Notes: a model not told the origin generated them from the sequence alone. Shown: positions 46,689-55,932, numbered from the stretch's first letter. The stretch: 64,000 nucleotides of DNA from Actinokineospora iranica (GCF_900101685.1 NZ_FMZZ01000001.1:992001-1056000), one strand, 5' to 3'. Translations and numbers: made by a program.

Positions 46689-46720
46689 GCGGTGGTCGCG
46701 CTCACGAGCGCGACCACCGC
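46689..46720. terminator. Bidirectional hairpin between the membrane protein gene and proS
   Basis: GCGGTGGTCGCGCT pairs with its exact complement at 46707-46720 (14 bp, 4-base loop). It ends both convergent genes. Confidence 0.8.
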
Positions 46721-46729
46721 CGGTCCGCT

Positions 46730-48478
46730 TCAGCCGCGGACGAGTCCCACCACGTGCGCCACGACCTCGTCCACGGCGATCTCGGCGCGCTCGCCGGTCG
46801 CGCGGTCCTTGACCTCGACCAGGCCGTTGGCCAAGCCCCGCCCGACCACGACGATGGTCGGGACGCCGATCAGCTCGGCGTCCTTGAACTTCACGCCGGG
46901 GGACGCAGTGCGGTCGTCCAACAGCACCGACAGGCCAGCAGCGTCGAACTCGGCGGCCAGCTTCTCGCCGCCCGCGCGCAGCGCGTCGTCCTTGCCCGCC
47001 ACGACCAGGTGGATGTCGGCGGGCGCGACCGCGCGCGGCCAGACGATGCCCAGCTCGTCGTGGCTCTGCTCCACGATGACCGCGGCCAGGCGGGACACGC
47101 CGATGCCGTAGGAGCCCATGGTGATCCGGACCGGCTTCGAGTCCGGGCCAAGGGCGTCGAGGGCGAACGCGTCGGCGTACTTGCGGCCGAGCTGGAAGAT
47201 GTGCCCGATCTCGATGCCGCGCGCGGCGACCAGGGTGCCCTGGCCGTCCGGCGCGGGGTCGCCCGCGCGCACCTCGGCGGCCTCGATCGTGCCGTCCGGG
47301 GTGAAGTCGCGGCCCGCGACGAGGTCCACCACGTGGTGGTCGACCTTGTCCGCCCCGGTGACCCAGGCGGTGCCGGTGACCACCCGCGGGTCGACCAGGT
47401 AGCGCACGCCGTTGTCGAGCAGCGCGCGCGGGCCGATGTACCCCTTGACCAGGAACGGGTTCTTCGCGAAGTCGGCCTCGTCCAGGATCGCGACCTCGGC
47501 GGGCTCCAGCGACGCCTCCAGCCGCTTCATGTCGACCTCGCGGTCGCCGGGCAGGCCGACGGCCAGCAGCTCCCACTCCGTCGCACCCGGCTGGCGGATC
47601 TTGAGCAGCACGTTCTTGAGCGTGTCGGCCGCGGTGAACTCCCGGCCCAGGCCCGCCCGGTTGAGGAAGTCGACCAGGGTGGCGATGGTGGGCGTGTCCG
47701 GGGTGTGGTGCACCTGCGCCTCGGGCAGGCCCTCCAGTGCCCGCGCGGGCGGCGCGGGGGTGACCACGGCCTCCACGTTGGCCGCGTAGTCCGACCCGGT
47801 GCTGCGCACGAACGTGTCCTCGCCCGTGGCCGCCTCGGCCAGGAACTCCTCCGACGCCGAGCCGCCCATCGCGCCCGAGGTGGCGGCCACGATCACGTAC
47901 TTGAGGCCGAGCCGGTCGAAGATCCGGATGTAGGTCTCGCGGTGCTTGCGGTAGCTCTCGGACAGGCCCTCGTCGTCGAGGTCGAACGAGTACGAGTCCT
48001 TCATCAGGAACTCGCGGCCGCGCAGGATGCCCGCGCGCGGGCGCGCCTCGTCGCGGTACTTGGTCTGGACCTGGTAGAGCACGACCGGGTAGTCCTTGTA
48101 CGAGGTGTACTCGCCCTTCACCGTCAGGGTGAACAGCTCCTCGTGGGTGGGGCCGAGCAGGTAGTCGGCGCCCTTGCGGTCCTTGAGGCGGAACAGGTTG
48201 GGGCCGTACTCGGTCCACCGGTTCGTCGCCTCGTAGGGCTCGCGGGGCAGCAGGGCGGGGAACTGGATCTCCTGCCCGCCCATCGCGTCCATCTCCTCGC
48301 GGACGACCTGCTCGATCTTGCGCAGCACGCGCAGGCCGAGCGGGAGCCAGGTGTAGCCGCCCGGAGCGACTCGGCGGACGTACCCGGCGCGCACCAGCAG
48401 CTTGTGGCTGGGCACCTCGGCGTCCGCCGGGTCCTCGCGCAGGGTGCGCAGGAACAGCGACGACATCCTGGTGATCAC
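46730..48478 (-). CDS. proS: Prolyl-tRNA synthetase (ProS type 1, with editing domain)
   Basis: The 582-residue protein has the class II core [63 protein letters not shown], the [13 protein letters not shown] segment with [15 protein letters not shown] (motif 2), an INS editing insert (about 225-400) and the C-terminal [14 protein letters not shown], plus an anticodon-binding domain. It charges tRNA-Pro. GAGGAG precedes GTG 48478. Confident. Confidence 0.98.
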   Translation of the reverse strand: MITRMSSLFLRTLREDPADAEVPSHKLLVRAGYVRRVAPGGYTWLPLGLRVLRKIEQVVREEMDAMGGQEIQFPALLPREPYEATNRWTEYGPNLFRLKDRKGADYLLGPTHEELFTLTVKGEYTSYKDYPVVLYQVQTKYRDEARPRAGILRGREFLMKDSYSFDLDDEGLSESYRKHRETYIRIFDRLGLKYVIVAATSGAMGGSASEEFLAEAATGEDTFVRSTGSDYAANVEAVVTPAPPARALEGLPEAQVHHTPDTPTIATLVDFLNRAGLGREFTAADTLKNVLLKIRQPGATEWELLAVGLPGDREVDMKRLEASLEPAEVAILDEADFAKNPFLVKGYIGPRALLDNGVRYLVDPRVVTGTAWVTGADKVDHHVVDLVAGRDFTPDGTIEAAEVRAGDPAPDGQGTLVAARGIEIGHIFQLGRKYADAFALDALGPDSKPVRITMGSYGIGVSRLAAVIVEQSHDELGIVWPRAVAPADIHLVVAGKDDALRAGGEKLAAEFDAAGLSVLLDDRTASPGVKFKDAELIGVPTIVVVGRGLANGLVEVKDRATGERAEIAVDEVVAHVVGLVRG

Positions 48479-48579
48479 GGTGTAGCTCCTCGCGGATGGC
48501 TGGTTCTAGACCAGAGTCTGTGGTTGCGAACCACGTGCCCGTAGAGGGTAGTGACCGGCGTCGCGCCTGCGCATCCGGG

Positions 48580-49566
48580 TTAGATGGCGCCGCCCGCCGC
48601 GGGTTCGACCACGCGGGCCTCGGTGACGATGGCGGTGACCAGGTCGGCCGGGGTCACGTCGAAGGCGTAGTTCAGCGCGCCCGTCCCCTCCGGCGCGGTG
48701 CGGGCGCCGCCGAACCCGGTGACCTCGTCGGCGGCGCGGATCTCGATCGGGATCGCCGCGCCGGACGGGGTGGCCAGGTCGACGGTCGACTCGGGCGCGG
48801 CCACGACGAACGGGATGCCCGCGCGCGCCGCGGCCAGCGCCAGCGGATAGGTGCCGATCTTGTTGACCACGTCGCCGTTGGCCGCGATGCGGTCTGCGCC
48901 GACCACGACCGCGTGCACCAGCCCGTTGGCGATCACCGACGGGCCTGCCGAATCCACGACCAGGGTGTGCGCGACGCCGAGCCGGGCCAGCTCCCACGCG
49001 GTGATCCGCGCGCCTTGCAGCAGCGGCCGGGTCTCGTCGGCGTAGACGTGCCCGAGGGCGTCGCGTTCATGCAGCGCGCGGAGAACGCCGAGCGCGGTCC
49101 CCCACTCGACGCAGGCGAGCGCCCCCGCGTTGCAATGGGTGTGGGCGTTGATCGGGCCGGGCACGCGAGCCTGCAGCCAGTCGGCGCCGCGGTGGCCGAG
49201 GGCGCGGTTGAGCCGGACGTCGTCTTCGAGCACGGTCACCGCCTCCGCGACGACGGCCGCGGCCCCGTGGTCGAGCAGTGCCAGCACCCGGTCGACCCCC
49301 CAGGCGAGGTTGACCGCCGTCGGCCGCGCCGCCCTGACCCGGGCGGCGAGCGCCCGGACCTCGGCCGGGTCCGATGTGGACAGCGCGGCCAGCGCGACCC
49401 CCAGCGCCCCGGCCACACCGAGCGCTGGCGCGCCCCGCACGGCCAGCCGCCGGATCGCGTCGACCAGATCGTCGACGGTGTGCAGGTGCAGGGAGACGAG
49501 GACGTCAGGGAGCCGGGTCTGGTCGATGATGACGACGTGGTCGTCCCGCCAGTCGATGGTGCGCAC
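48580..49566 (-). CDS. mtnA: S-methyl-5-thioribose-1-phosphate isomerase
   Basis: MtnA isomerises methylthioribose-1-phosphate in methionine salvage. The 328-residue protein has IRRLAVRGAPALGVAGALGV (about 35-55), NAHTHCNAGALACVEWGTALGVL with the catalytic Cys, and GADRIAANGDVVNKIGTYPLA with catalytic Asp. GTG 49566 gives VRTIDWRDD, the family N-terminus. No other salvage gene is adjacent. Confidence 0.94.
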   Translation of the reverse strand: MRTIDWRDDHVVIIDQTRLPDVLVSLHLHTVDDLVDAIRRLAVRGAPALGVAGALGVALAALSTSDPAEVRALAARVRAARPTAVNLAWGVDRVLALLDHGAAAVVAEAVTVLEDDVRLNRALGHRGADWLQARVPGPINAHTHCNAGALACVEWGTALGVLRALHERDALGHVYADETRPLLQGARITAWELARLGVAHTLVVDSAGPSVIANGLVHAVVVGADRIAANGDVVNKIGTYPLALAAARAGIPFVVAAPESTVDLATPSGAAIPIEIRAADEVTGFGGARTAPEGTGALNYAFDVTPADLVTAIVTEARVVEPAAGGAI

Positions 49567-49615
49567 CCGCCCATCCTGGCCGAAACTGTCGGTGGGCGGG
49601 GCTAGCGTCGCCGCC

Positions 49616-49981
49616 ATGACGATCGGCATCGGCGGTGTGACCATCGACTGCGAGAATCCGCGGGCGCTCGCGGAGTTCTGGACCAAGGCGCTCGGCTACG
49701 AGGTGGTCGCCGACTACGAGGGCGAGTTCCTGTTCCTCGGCCTGCCCGGCATGACCTTCGGCGATTCCCTGTATGTGGGCTTGCAACGCGTGCCGGAGAA
49801 GCGATTAGGCAAGAACCGGGTCCACCTGGACTTCCACACCGAGGACCGCCCCGCCGAGGTCGCCCGCCTTGTCGCCCTGGGCGCGGCCGAACTCGACGTG
49901 CAGACGATCCCCGGCCTGACCTGGACCGTCCTCGCCGACCCGGAGGGCAACGAGTTCTGCGTGGGCTCGTCCAACGGCTGA
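49616..49981 (+). CDS. VOC family (glyoxalase-like) protein
   Basis: The 121-residue protein is a single VOC unit: GGVTIDCENPRALAEFWTKALGYEVVADYEGEFLFLGLPG and NRVHLDFHTEDRPAEVARLVALGAAEL, ending DPEGNEFCVG. It matches the Glyoxalase_6 branch, with metal ligands partly present. ATG 49616 is chosen by fold. It is divergent from mtnA. Substrate unknown. Confidence 0.9.
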   Translation: MTIGIGGVTIDCENPRALAEFWTKALGYEVVADYEGEFLFLGLPGMTFGDSLYVGLQRVPEKRLGKNRVHLDFHTEDRPAEVARLVALGAAELDVQTIPGLTWTVLADPEGNEFCVGSSNG

Positions 49982-50379
49982 GCCGCGACCCGCTTCCCCG
50001 GACGCGGCTCCCGGGACCGCCGCCGCCCGCGGCGGTCCCACCCCCACCTGTCCTGTCTCACAGGCAACTTACTGACACCCTGCCAACCACCCACCAGGAG
50101 CCAGCCACCAGCTAACCCACAATTTCACTGAAACCGCACGGTTGCGGGGGCTTGTCCGGCGGTCGAGGACGCGCCTCGGGTGCCGCCCTGTCCCGACCGG
50201 GCGACGTCGGGCCGACTGCCAGCGGCTTAGCCCTCTGACCTACTCCCGATCGCCGTGTCGCACACCCTGCCAGCGGACGGCCGCCTGATCATCCGGACGG
50301 CCGCTCCCCCACGCACGGCACGAACCGGTGGCCGTTCGCAGGCTTGGCGGGTTCCGGTTGGTCGTCGCGCGTCCCGGTG
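49982..50379. other. Intergenic region without a clear gene
   Basis: It contains a strong hairpin (50013-50039), then about 340 bases without credible coding on either strand; longer frames here are antisense shadows with poor codon composition. GACGGCCGCC occurs near 50274-50310 in two forms. No RNA gene is recognised. Confidence 0.5.
50013..50039 (+). terminator. Hairpin after the VOC gene
   Basis: GGGACCGCCGC (50013-50023) pairs with GCGGCGGTCCC (50029-50039), 11 bp and 5-base loop. Suits a terminator for the VOC gene. Confidence 0.75.
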
Positions 50380-51342
50380 TCACCCGGTTCCCTCGACCGG
50401 AAGCAGGTAAGCCGTCCACTTCTTGACCATCCGGTAGCCCACGCGTTCGTAGACCCGGTAAGCGCCCGTGGGGTTGTCGGCGTCGACGGCGAGGCCGGAG
50501 GTGGCGAAGCCCGCCGCGCGGGCGTCGTGGAGGACCCTGGTCAGGAGGGCGGCCGCCGCGCCCTTGCCGCGCCAGTCGCGGTGGGTGCCGACGTCGCCTA
50601 TCCACAGGTCGCGGGGGTCGGCCGGGTACCGGTGGGCGAGGACGAACGCGGCCGGTTCCCCGGTCGCCGGGTCGCGGAGGTGGGCGCTGTGCTCGGAACT
50701 GAAGGTGGCGGCCCCGGTGTAGTGCGCCCGCCAGAACGCCGCGTCGACGTCGGCCGAGCCCCAGTGGTCGGCGAAGCTGTGGTCGCGCAGCCGCCGCCAC
50801 CGCTCGTCGAACTCGGGGCTATAGCGCTCGTAGACCAGGCCGTCGGGCAAGGGTGGCAGGCTGGGCGCCGCAGTGAGGTCGACGCGCATGTCGTGGAACC
50901 AGCGCGAGGCGGAGAACCCGGCCTTGTCCAACAGGGCGGCGTGGCCCGCGTTGCCCTCGTACGCGACCGACTGCAATTCGAGGGAAAGGCCCGGGTACCG
51001 GGCGGTGTGCTGGGCACGGGCGATGTCGGTCATCCGGGCCACCAGTTCGCGGCCGAGGCCGCGCCCGCGATACCGGGGCGCCACGCCTGCGAGGAAGCGC
51101 ACCCGGTTCACCGACACCGCGCCGGGCCAGATCCACAACAGCCCGTAAGCAGCCATCTCGTCGCCGTCGAACGCGGCCAGGCTGCCGGTGGCCGGGTCGA
51201 AGCCGGGGCTCTCGATGAACCGGGCGAACTCGGCGGCGTCGGCGTGGTCGCCGGTTCGGTCGACGGCGTCGGCCGCCGTCTTGAGCGCCACCCAGGCCGT
51301 CGCGTCACCCGCCGCCAGCGGGCGCCAAGTCAGAAGATCCAC
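50380..51342 (-). CDS. GNAT family N-acetyltransferase (two GNAT-like halves)
   Basis: The 320-residue protein is longer than a single GNAT. The first half has VNRVRFLAGVAPRYRGRGLGRELVARMTDI (acetyl-CoA loop RYRGRGLG), the second DLWIGDVGTHRDWRGKGAAAALLTRVLHDARAAG (loop DWRGKGAA). Tandem GNATs of this form are common in actinobacteria and include mycothiol synthase, but the order of motifs does not allow that call. GTG start at 51342. Confidence 0.87.
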   Translation of the reverse strand: MDLLTWRPLAAGDATAWVALKTAADAVDRTGDHADAAEFARFIESPGFDPATGSLAAFDGDEMAAYGLLWIWPGAVSVNRVRFLAGVAPRYRGRGLGRELVARMTDIARAQHTARYPGLSLELQSVAYEGNAGHAALLDKAGFSASRWFHDMRVDLTAAPSLPPLPDGLVYERYSPEFDERWRRLRDHSFADHWGSADVDAAFWRAHYTGAATFSSEHSAHLRDPATGEPAAFVLAHRYPADPRDLWIGDVGTHRDWRGKGAAAALLTRVLHDARAAGFATSGLAVDADNPTGAYRVYERVGYRMVKKWTAYLLPVEGTG

Positions 51343-51402
51343 GTCACCCGACGGTAGTCACCCGACGCGGGCGGTTCGACCGGTTTTCTCTACGCTCGGC
51401 GG

Positions 51403-52146
51403 GTGCTCGTGCTGCTTCCCCCGTCGGAGACCAAGAGCGAGGGCGGCTCGGGCGCCGCGCTCGACCTGGCCGCGCTGTCGTTCCCCGAGTTGACCCCGGT
51501 GCGCGAGCGGATCGCCGCCGCGCTGGTCGACCTGGCCGCGGACGTGTCCGCGAGCCTGGCCGCGCTCGACCTGTCCGAGCGGCAGATCGACGAGGTCGAG
51601 CGCAACGCCGAACTGTGGCGCTCCCCCACCCGGCCCGCCGTCGAGCGCTACACCGGGGTCCTCTACGACGCGCTCGGCGTCGCCGGGTTCACCAAGGCGC
51701 AGCGGGCGCGCGCGGACAAGCGGCTGGCGGTGGCCTCGGCGCTGTTCGGCGTGGTCCGCGCAGGCGACCCGATCCCGGCCTACCGGCTCTCCGGCGGCAC
51801 GGTGCTGCCCGCACTCGGCGGCCTGCGCGGCCTGTGGCGAACCGGCCTGGAGAAGACACTGTCCACTGTGGACGACCTGGTGGTCGACCTGCGGTCGGGC
51901 GCCTACGCCAACCTCGCCGCGATCCCGCACGCGGTCACCGTCCGGGTCGTGACCGAGGACGCCGGGGGCCGCCGCAAAGCCGTCAGCCACTTCAACAAGG
52001 CGCACAAGGGCAGGCTCGCCGCCGCCCTGGCGACCGCCCCGCGCGAGCCGGGGACGGTGCGCACGCTGATCTCGGTCGCCAAGGCCAACGGGATGCGGCT
52101 GGAGCCCACCGGCAAGCGCGCGCTGGACCTGGTCGTGGCGCCCTGA
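51403..52146 (+). CDS. yaaA: Peroxide stress protein YaaA (UPF0246)
   Basis: The 247-residue protein starts VLVLLPPSETKSEGG, the YaaA hallmark, and contains RYTGVLYDALGVAGFT (about 82-97), ALFGVVRAGDPIPAYRLS and VVDLRSGAYANLAAIP, plus VSHFNKAHKGRLAAALA near the end. YaaA lowers intracellular free iron during peroxide stress in E. coli and binds DNA. It is alone before the kinase gene. Confidence 0.93.
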   Translation: MLVLLPPSETKSEGGSGAALDLAALSFPELTPVRERIAAALVDLAADVSASLAALDLSERQIDEVERNAELWRSPTRPAVERYTGVLYDALGVAGFTKAQRARADKRLAVASALFGVVRAGDPIPAYRLSGGTVLPALGGLRGLWRTGLEKTLSTVDDLVVDLRSGAYANLAAIPHAVTVRVVTEDAGGRRKAVSHFNKAHKGRLAAALATAPREPGTVRTLISVAKANGMRLEPTGKRALDLVVAP

Positions 52147-52159
52147 TTAATTCGATTGC

Positions 52160-52179
52160 GCCCGGCTTGGCAGCCGGGC
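52160..52179 (+). terminator. Small hairpin after yaaA
   Basis: GCCCGGCT-TGGC-AGCCGGGC, 8-bp stem, 13 bases after the yaaA stop. A plausible weak terminator. Confidence 0.5.
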
Positions 52180-52232
52180 ACGCTGATGCCCGAGTGCCGG
52201 TGGGAATGCCGGTGGACCTGAGGAGGTGCCCC

Positions 52233-52292
52233 GTGGTGATGACTGTCGTTGCGGCCGTGGCGCCGACCCGTCCACCCGCCTCACTCCGCTAG
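52233..52292 (+). CDS. Putative leader peptide upstream of the RIO-like kinase gene
   Basis: AGGAGGTG (52221-52228) precedes GTG 52233, GTG 52236 and ATG 52239 in one frame, giving up to 19 residues (VVMTVVAAVAPTRPPASLR) and a TAG at 52290-52292, 44 bases before the kinase start. Ribosome-site strength and a short Pro/Arg-rich peptide suggest a translated leader rather than chance. No function known. Confidence 0.4.
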   Translation: MVMTVVAAVAPTRPPASLR

Positions 52293-52336
52293 CTCGCGCG
52301 GTGGGGCCACCTTCTCGCTTCAAGGAGTCCCACCCA

Positions 52337-53338
52337 GTGCGCGAGCACAAGTTCGACCTCAGCACTTCCGACAGCACCTTCGACGACGACTCGTCCGACT
52401 ACTCCGCTGCCGACGACTACGACCTGCCGCGCGGCCGGATGCGCCGCCGCCGGGCCGACGACGACCCGCAGCCGCAGCGGTCCGGGCGGCTCACCGAGGC
52501 TGAGCGCGTCCGCCTCGCCCGGGTCCGCGACGACGCCTACACCGCGGCCCAGGAACTGCCCGACGGCGCCGACCGCTGGTCCACCTGGGGCGACGCCGAC
52601 CAGGGCCCGCACCCGCGCCCGTCCTGGCTGGTCACCGACCTGGCCGCGGCCGACACCGAGCTGGGCGTGCTCAAGACCGGCAAGGAAGCCGACGTGTTCG
52701 TCATCGAGCGCGCCGTGCCCGGCGGCGCGGGCTGTCTGCTGGCCGCCAAGCGTTACCGCGGCGGCGAACACCGCCTCTTCCACCGGGACGCGGGCTACCT
52801 GGAGGGCAGGCGGATGCGCCGGTCCCGGGAGACGCGGGCGATTGCCAACCGCAGTTCCTTCGGCCGCAACCTGATCGCCGAGCAGTGGGCGGTCGCGGAG
52901 TTCGCCGCGCTGTCGCGGCTGTGGACGATCGGCGCCCCGGTGCCCTACCCGGTCCAGCGCGACGGCACGGAGCTGCTGCTGGAGTTCCTCTGCGACGCCG
53001 AGCGGCACGGCGCGCCCCGGCTGGCCCAGGTCCGGCCGGAGCCCGACGAGCTGCGGGAGCTGTGGGAGCAGCTGGTCGCCGCGCTGGAGCTGTTCGCCAT
53101 CGAGGGCCTGACCCACGGCGACCTGTCCGCATACAACACCCTCGTCCACGACGGCCACCTGATGCTGATCGACCTGCCGCAGGTGGTCGACCTGATCGCC
53201 AATCCGGCCGGGCGCGAGTTCCTGGCCCGCGACGTCGCCAACATCGCGGGCTGGTTCCGGGCCCGCGGCCTGCCCGAGGACGTGGCCGACCCCGGCGCGC
53301 TCACCGCGCACCTGTTGACCACAGCCGGATTGGACTGA
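52337..53338 (+). CDS. RIO-like serine/threonine protein kinase
   Basis: The 333-residue protein shows RIO1-type motifs: GVLKTGKEADVFVIER (loop), AAKRYR (Lys), HGDLSAYN (catalytic Asp) and IDLPQ (metal Asp). The N-terminal 80 residues are acidic and Arg-rich, with low complexity. RIO kinases in archaea and eukaryotes act in ribosome biogenesis; bacterial members are less known. The GTG start at 52337 has AAGGAG nine bases upstream. It precedes a DEAD-box helicase, consistent with an RNA role. Confidence 0.92.
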   Translation: MREHKFDLSTSDSTFDDDSSDYSAADDYDLPRGRMRRRRADDDPQPQRSGRLTEAERVRLARVRDDAYTAAQELPDGADRWSTWGDADQGPHPRPSWLVTDLAAADTELGVLKTGKEADVFVIERAVPGGAGCLLAAKRYRGGEHRLFHRDAGYLEGRRMRRSRETRAIANRSSFGRNLIAEQWAVAEFAALSRLWTIGAPVPYPVQRDGTELLLEFLCDAERHGAPRLAQVRPEPDELRELWEQLVAALELFAIEGLTHGDLSAYNTLVHDGHLMLIDLPQVVDLIANPAGREFLARDVANIAGWFRARGLPEDVADPGALTAHLLTTAGLD

Positions 53339-53342
53339 ACCG

Positions 53343-53376
53343 CTGGTGGGGGCGGTTTCGCGACCGCCCCCACCAG
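53343..53376 (+). terminator. Hairpin after the RIO-like kinase gene
   Basis: CTGGTGGGGGCGGT pairs with ACCGCCCCCACCAG (14 bp, 6-base loop), 5 bases after the stop codon. Clear terminator shape. Confidence 0.8.
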
Positions 53377-53493
53377 GCCAGAACGTGATACTGGTCCCGC
53401 GATGCGAGGTCCCAGGCCATGGTCGGGTACGATTAAGAAGCATCGTGAGCGGCGCGTGAGCCGTTCCCCGCCGGCGTCGCCCAAGGACATCGG

Positions 53494-53553
53494 ATGGCTG
53501 CGGTGCCACACCCACCAAACGGCGTGCGAAACGCGCCGGGCTCGTCCGTGTGA
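53494..53553 (+). CDS. Putative leader peptide in the DEAD-box gene 5' region
   Basis: AAGGA (53483-53487) is spaced six bases from ATG 53494, which opens a 19-residue frame MAAVPHPPNGVRNAPGSSV ended by TGA 53551-53553. The helicase start is 67 bases farther. It sits in a 5 prime region of about 180 bases after a candidate -10 TACGAT (53428-53433). Such leaders often control RNA helicase genes by cold or translation state; this one is inferred only. Confidence 0.4.
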   Translation: MAAVPHPPNGVRNAPGSSV

Positions 53554-53619
53554 ATGCCTGCCGGCCTCCTGAGAAGAGGGCGGAGCCTCCCGAGACGTGC
53601 CACGTCCGGAGAGGACCCC

Positions 53620-55266
53620 GTGCAGAACTCTGCCCTGCCCATGAACGACGCCACCACCCTGAACGACACGATCTTGAGCGACACGATCTCGATCGACACC
53701 GCGCCGAACACCGACGCGCTGAACACCGCCGCTGAGCGCAAGCCCCGGCACCGCCAGGCCGCCAAGGCCGCCGCGGACACCGACGGCGGCGTCACCTTCG
53801 CCGACCTCGGCCTGCCCAAGCCGCTGCTGACCGCGCTCGCCGCCGCGGGCATCAACTCGCCGTTCCCGATCCAGGCCGCCACCCTGCCCGACGCGCTCGC
53901 GGGCCGCGACGTCTTGGGCCGCGCGCAGACCGGCTCCGGCAAGACCCTCGCGTTCGGACTGGCGCTGCTGTCGCGTCTGGACGGCGGCGAGGCGCGCTCG
54001 CTGCGGCCGCGCGGGCTGATCCTGGTGCCCACCCGCGAACTGGCCCTGCAGGTGAGCGACGCGCTCACCCCGCTGGCGAAGTCGCTGGGCCTGTGGTGCC
54101 GCACCGCCGTCGGCGGCATGTCCTTCCCGCGTCAGGCCGAGGCCCTCAAGCGCGGCGTCGACCTGCTGATCGCCACCCCGGGCAGGCTCTCGGACCACGT
54201 CCGCCAGGGCACCTGCGTGCTGCACGACGTGCGGTTCACCGCGATCGACGAGGCCGACCAGATGGCCGACATGGGCTTCCTGCCGCAGGTGCGGGAAATC
54301 CTCGACCTCACCGACCCGACCGGCCAGGTGCTGCTGTTCTCGGCCACTCTGGACGGTGACGTCGACCAGCTCGTCAAGCGCTACCTCACCAACCCGGTCA
54401 CCCACTCGGTGGACATCGCGACCGCCAGTGTGTCCACAATGGAGCACCACCTGCTGTTGGTGTCCAAGCAGGACAAGGCCGACGTCATCACCGAGATGGC
54501 CGCCCGCGAGGGCCGCACGATCATGTTCGTGCGCACCAAGCACCACGTCGACCGCCTGACCGACAAGCTGCGGTCGGTGGGCGTGCGGGCCGGGGCGCTG
54601 CACGGCGGCAAGACCCAGGGCGCCCGCAACCGGGTGCTCAGCCAGTTCCGCGACGGCGACATGCCGGTGCTCGTGGCCACCGACGTCGCGGCCCGCGGCA
54701 TCCACGTCGACGGCGTGAGCCTGGTCGTGCACGTCGACCCGCCCGCGGACTCCAAGGACTACCTGCACCGCGCGGGCCGCACGGCGCGCGCGGGCGAGGC
54801 GGGCACCGTGGTCACGGTCGTCACCCACGACCAGCGCCGCAGCGTCGTCCGCCTGACCGACAAGGCGGGCGTCAAGCCGGAGCACACCCGCGTGCGCCCG
54901 GGTGACGCGGACCTGATCCGCATCACCGGCGCCCGCATCCCCAGCGGCGAACCGGTCATCGAGAAGGCTCCCCCGGTCCGCCCGCAGCGCGGCGGCCCCC
55001 GCGGCGGCCACACCCCACGCCGCGGCGGTGGCGACTTCCGCCGCCGCACCGGCCGCGACAGCTCCGAGGGCCGCCCCGCCCGCGAGGCCCACCCCCGCGA
55101 CGACCGCCGCGACTCCCACCGCGAACCCGCCCGCGACGGCGCCCCCCGCGGCCGCGACACCCACCACACCCGCGACACCGGCAACCGCGCCACCCGCCGC
55201 GCCGCGGCAGCCCCCCGAGGCTGGCGCGAAGGCGACCGCAGGCACAACACCGCCGAACGCGGCTAA
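53620..55266 (+). CDS. DEAD-box ATP-dependent RNA helicase (RhlE-like)
   Basis: The 548-residue protein has the helicase motifs: Q-motif FADLGLPKPLLTALAAAGINSPFPIQ, Walker A AQTGSGKT, PTRELA, DEAD as DEAD (IDEADQM), SAT (FSATL), VATDVAARGIHVD and HRAGRTARAG. The last 100 residues are an Arg/Gly/His-rich tail for RNA binding. GTG 53620 with GGAGAGGA upstream is preferred over ATG 53554. It ends at a strong hairpin. Confidence 0.96.
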   Translation: MQNSALPMNDATTLNDTILSDTISIDTAPNTDALNTAAERKPRHRQAAKAAADTDGGVTFADLGLPKPLLTALAAAGINSPFPIQAATLPDALAGRDVLGRAQTGSGKTLAFGLALLSRLDGGEARSLRPRGLILVPTRELALQVSDALTPLAKSLGLWCRTAVGGMSFPRQAEALKRGVDLLIATPGRLSDHVRQGTCVLHDVRFTAIDEADQMADMGFLPQVREILDLTDPTGQVLLFSATLDGDVDQLVKRYLTNPVTHSVDIATASVSTMEHHLLLVSKQDKADVITEMAAREGRTIMFVRTKHHVDRLTDKLRSVGVRAGALHGGKTQGARNRVLSQFRDGDMPVLVATDVAARGIHVDGVSLVVHVDPPADSKDYLHRAGRTARAGEAGTVVTVVTHDQRRSVVRLTDKAGVKPEHTRVRPGDADLIRITGARIPSGEPVIEKAPPVRPQRGGPRGGHTPRRGGGDFRRRTGRDSSEGRPAREAHPRDDRRDSHREPARDGAPRGRDTHHTRDTGNRATRRAAAAPRGWREGDRRHNTAERG

Positions 55267-55287
55267 TCACAACGCCCTGAGTCACCA

Positions 55288-55330
55288 CCAAAGCCGCCCT
55301 TTGCGACCCCCTCGCAAAGGGCGGCTTTGG
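55288..55330 (+). terminator. Strong terminator after the DEAD-box gene
   Basis: CCAAAGCCGCCCTTTGCGA pairs perfectly with 55312-55330 (19 bp, 5-base loop), 22 bases after the stop. Very stable. Confidence 0.85.
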
Positions 55331-55399
55331 CTATGCCTAGAGAACTCACATAACCTAGAAGGCCCTACCCGCTGCCCTCCACCTCGCCAACCACACTCC

Positions 55400-55767
55400 C
55401 GCGTTACCACTGCGACAAGTCCCGCCTCGACCTCCCCAGCACAGCCCCCACCACCTGCCAACCAAGCCCGCCCCTGCCAAGCGCTTGTCGGGAGCGAGCG
55501 GACAGGACAGCAAACCCGCCCCCTGCCAGCGGCACCAACGCCTGCCCAGTGCTCAACGGGTGCGGGAGAGGAAGGCACCGCCCCCTAACAGGCCGCGCCC
55601 GAGGACAGCCCACCCTCCTGCCAGGCCACACCGCTGCTGCCAGGCTCCTGGCGGCGGGACAGAGCAGCAATCAGCCCCCTACAAAGCAAGCCGACGCCTG
55701 CCCAGTGCTCGATGGGTGCGAGAGGGAGCACCCGCCCCCCACAAAGCCGAACCGAGGCCCGCCCAGT
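55400..55767. repeat. Repeat island, degenerate and tandem units (locus B)
   Basis: CCCAGTGCTCGATGGG occurs at 55701-55716 and 55762-55777, a 61-base period; a variant CCCAGTGCTCAACGGG is at 55545-55560. Between them are CACCCGCCCCCCACAAAGCCGAACC-like blocks, the inverted form of those at locus A. Upstream (55400-55700) many related C-rich units (CTGCCAGGC, CCCGCCCCCTGCCAG) are present. No credible coding. It lies between the helicase terminator and the hairpin element. Confidence 0.75.
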
Positions 55768-55915
55768 GCTCGATGGGGTGGAGTGGTTTCTTTGGGGGTG
55801 AAGGAAGATCCCTAAACTTGCCGTGGTCGTGGGGCCGAAGGCTCCCCACCCGTCTTTCCCACGACGGGATCTTCCTTCGTAGGGGCCCCGAAGAAACCAC
55901 TCCACCCCATCGAGC
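55768..55915. repeat. 148-bp nested inverted-repeat element (locus B)
   Basis: The 25-base ends (55768-55792 and 55891-55915) are exact inverted repeats and match the stem at 13009-13071. Inside, AAGGAAGATCCC (55801-55812) pairs with 55866-55877, and a small GTGGGG/CCCCAC stem is at the centre. The GGGGCCCCTACGAAG string also appears in the locus A loop region. The design suggests a MITE-like or RNA-structured element; no ORF inside. Confidence 0.8.
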
Positions 55916-55932
55916 CAACCCACCCAACCGAC

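Noticed and set aside
50240-50800. 186-residue Arg/Pro-rich frame in the GNAT 3' region
   Set aside because: It is an out-of-frame shadow of the GNAT gene.
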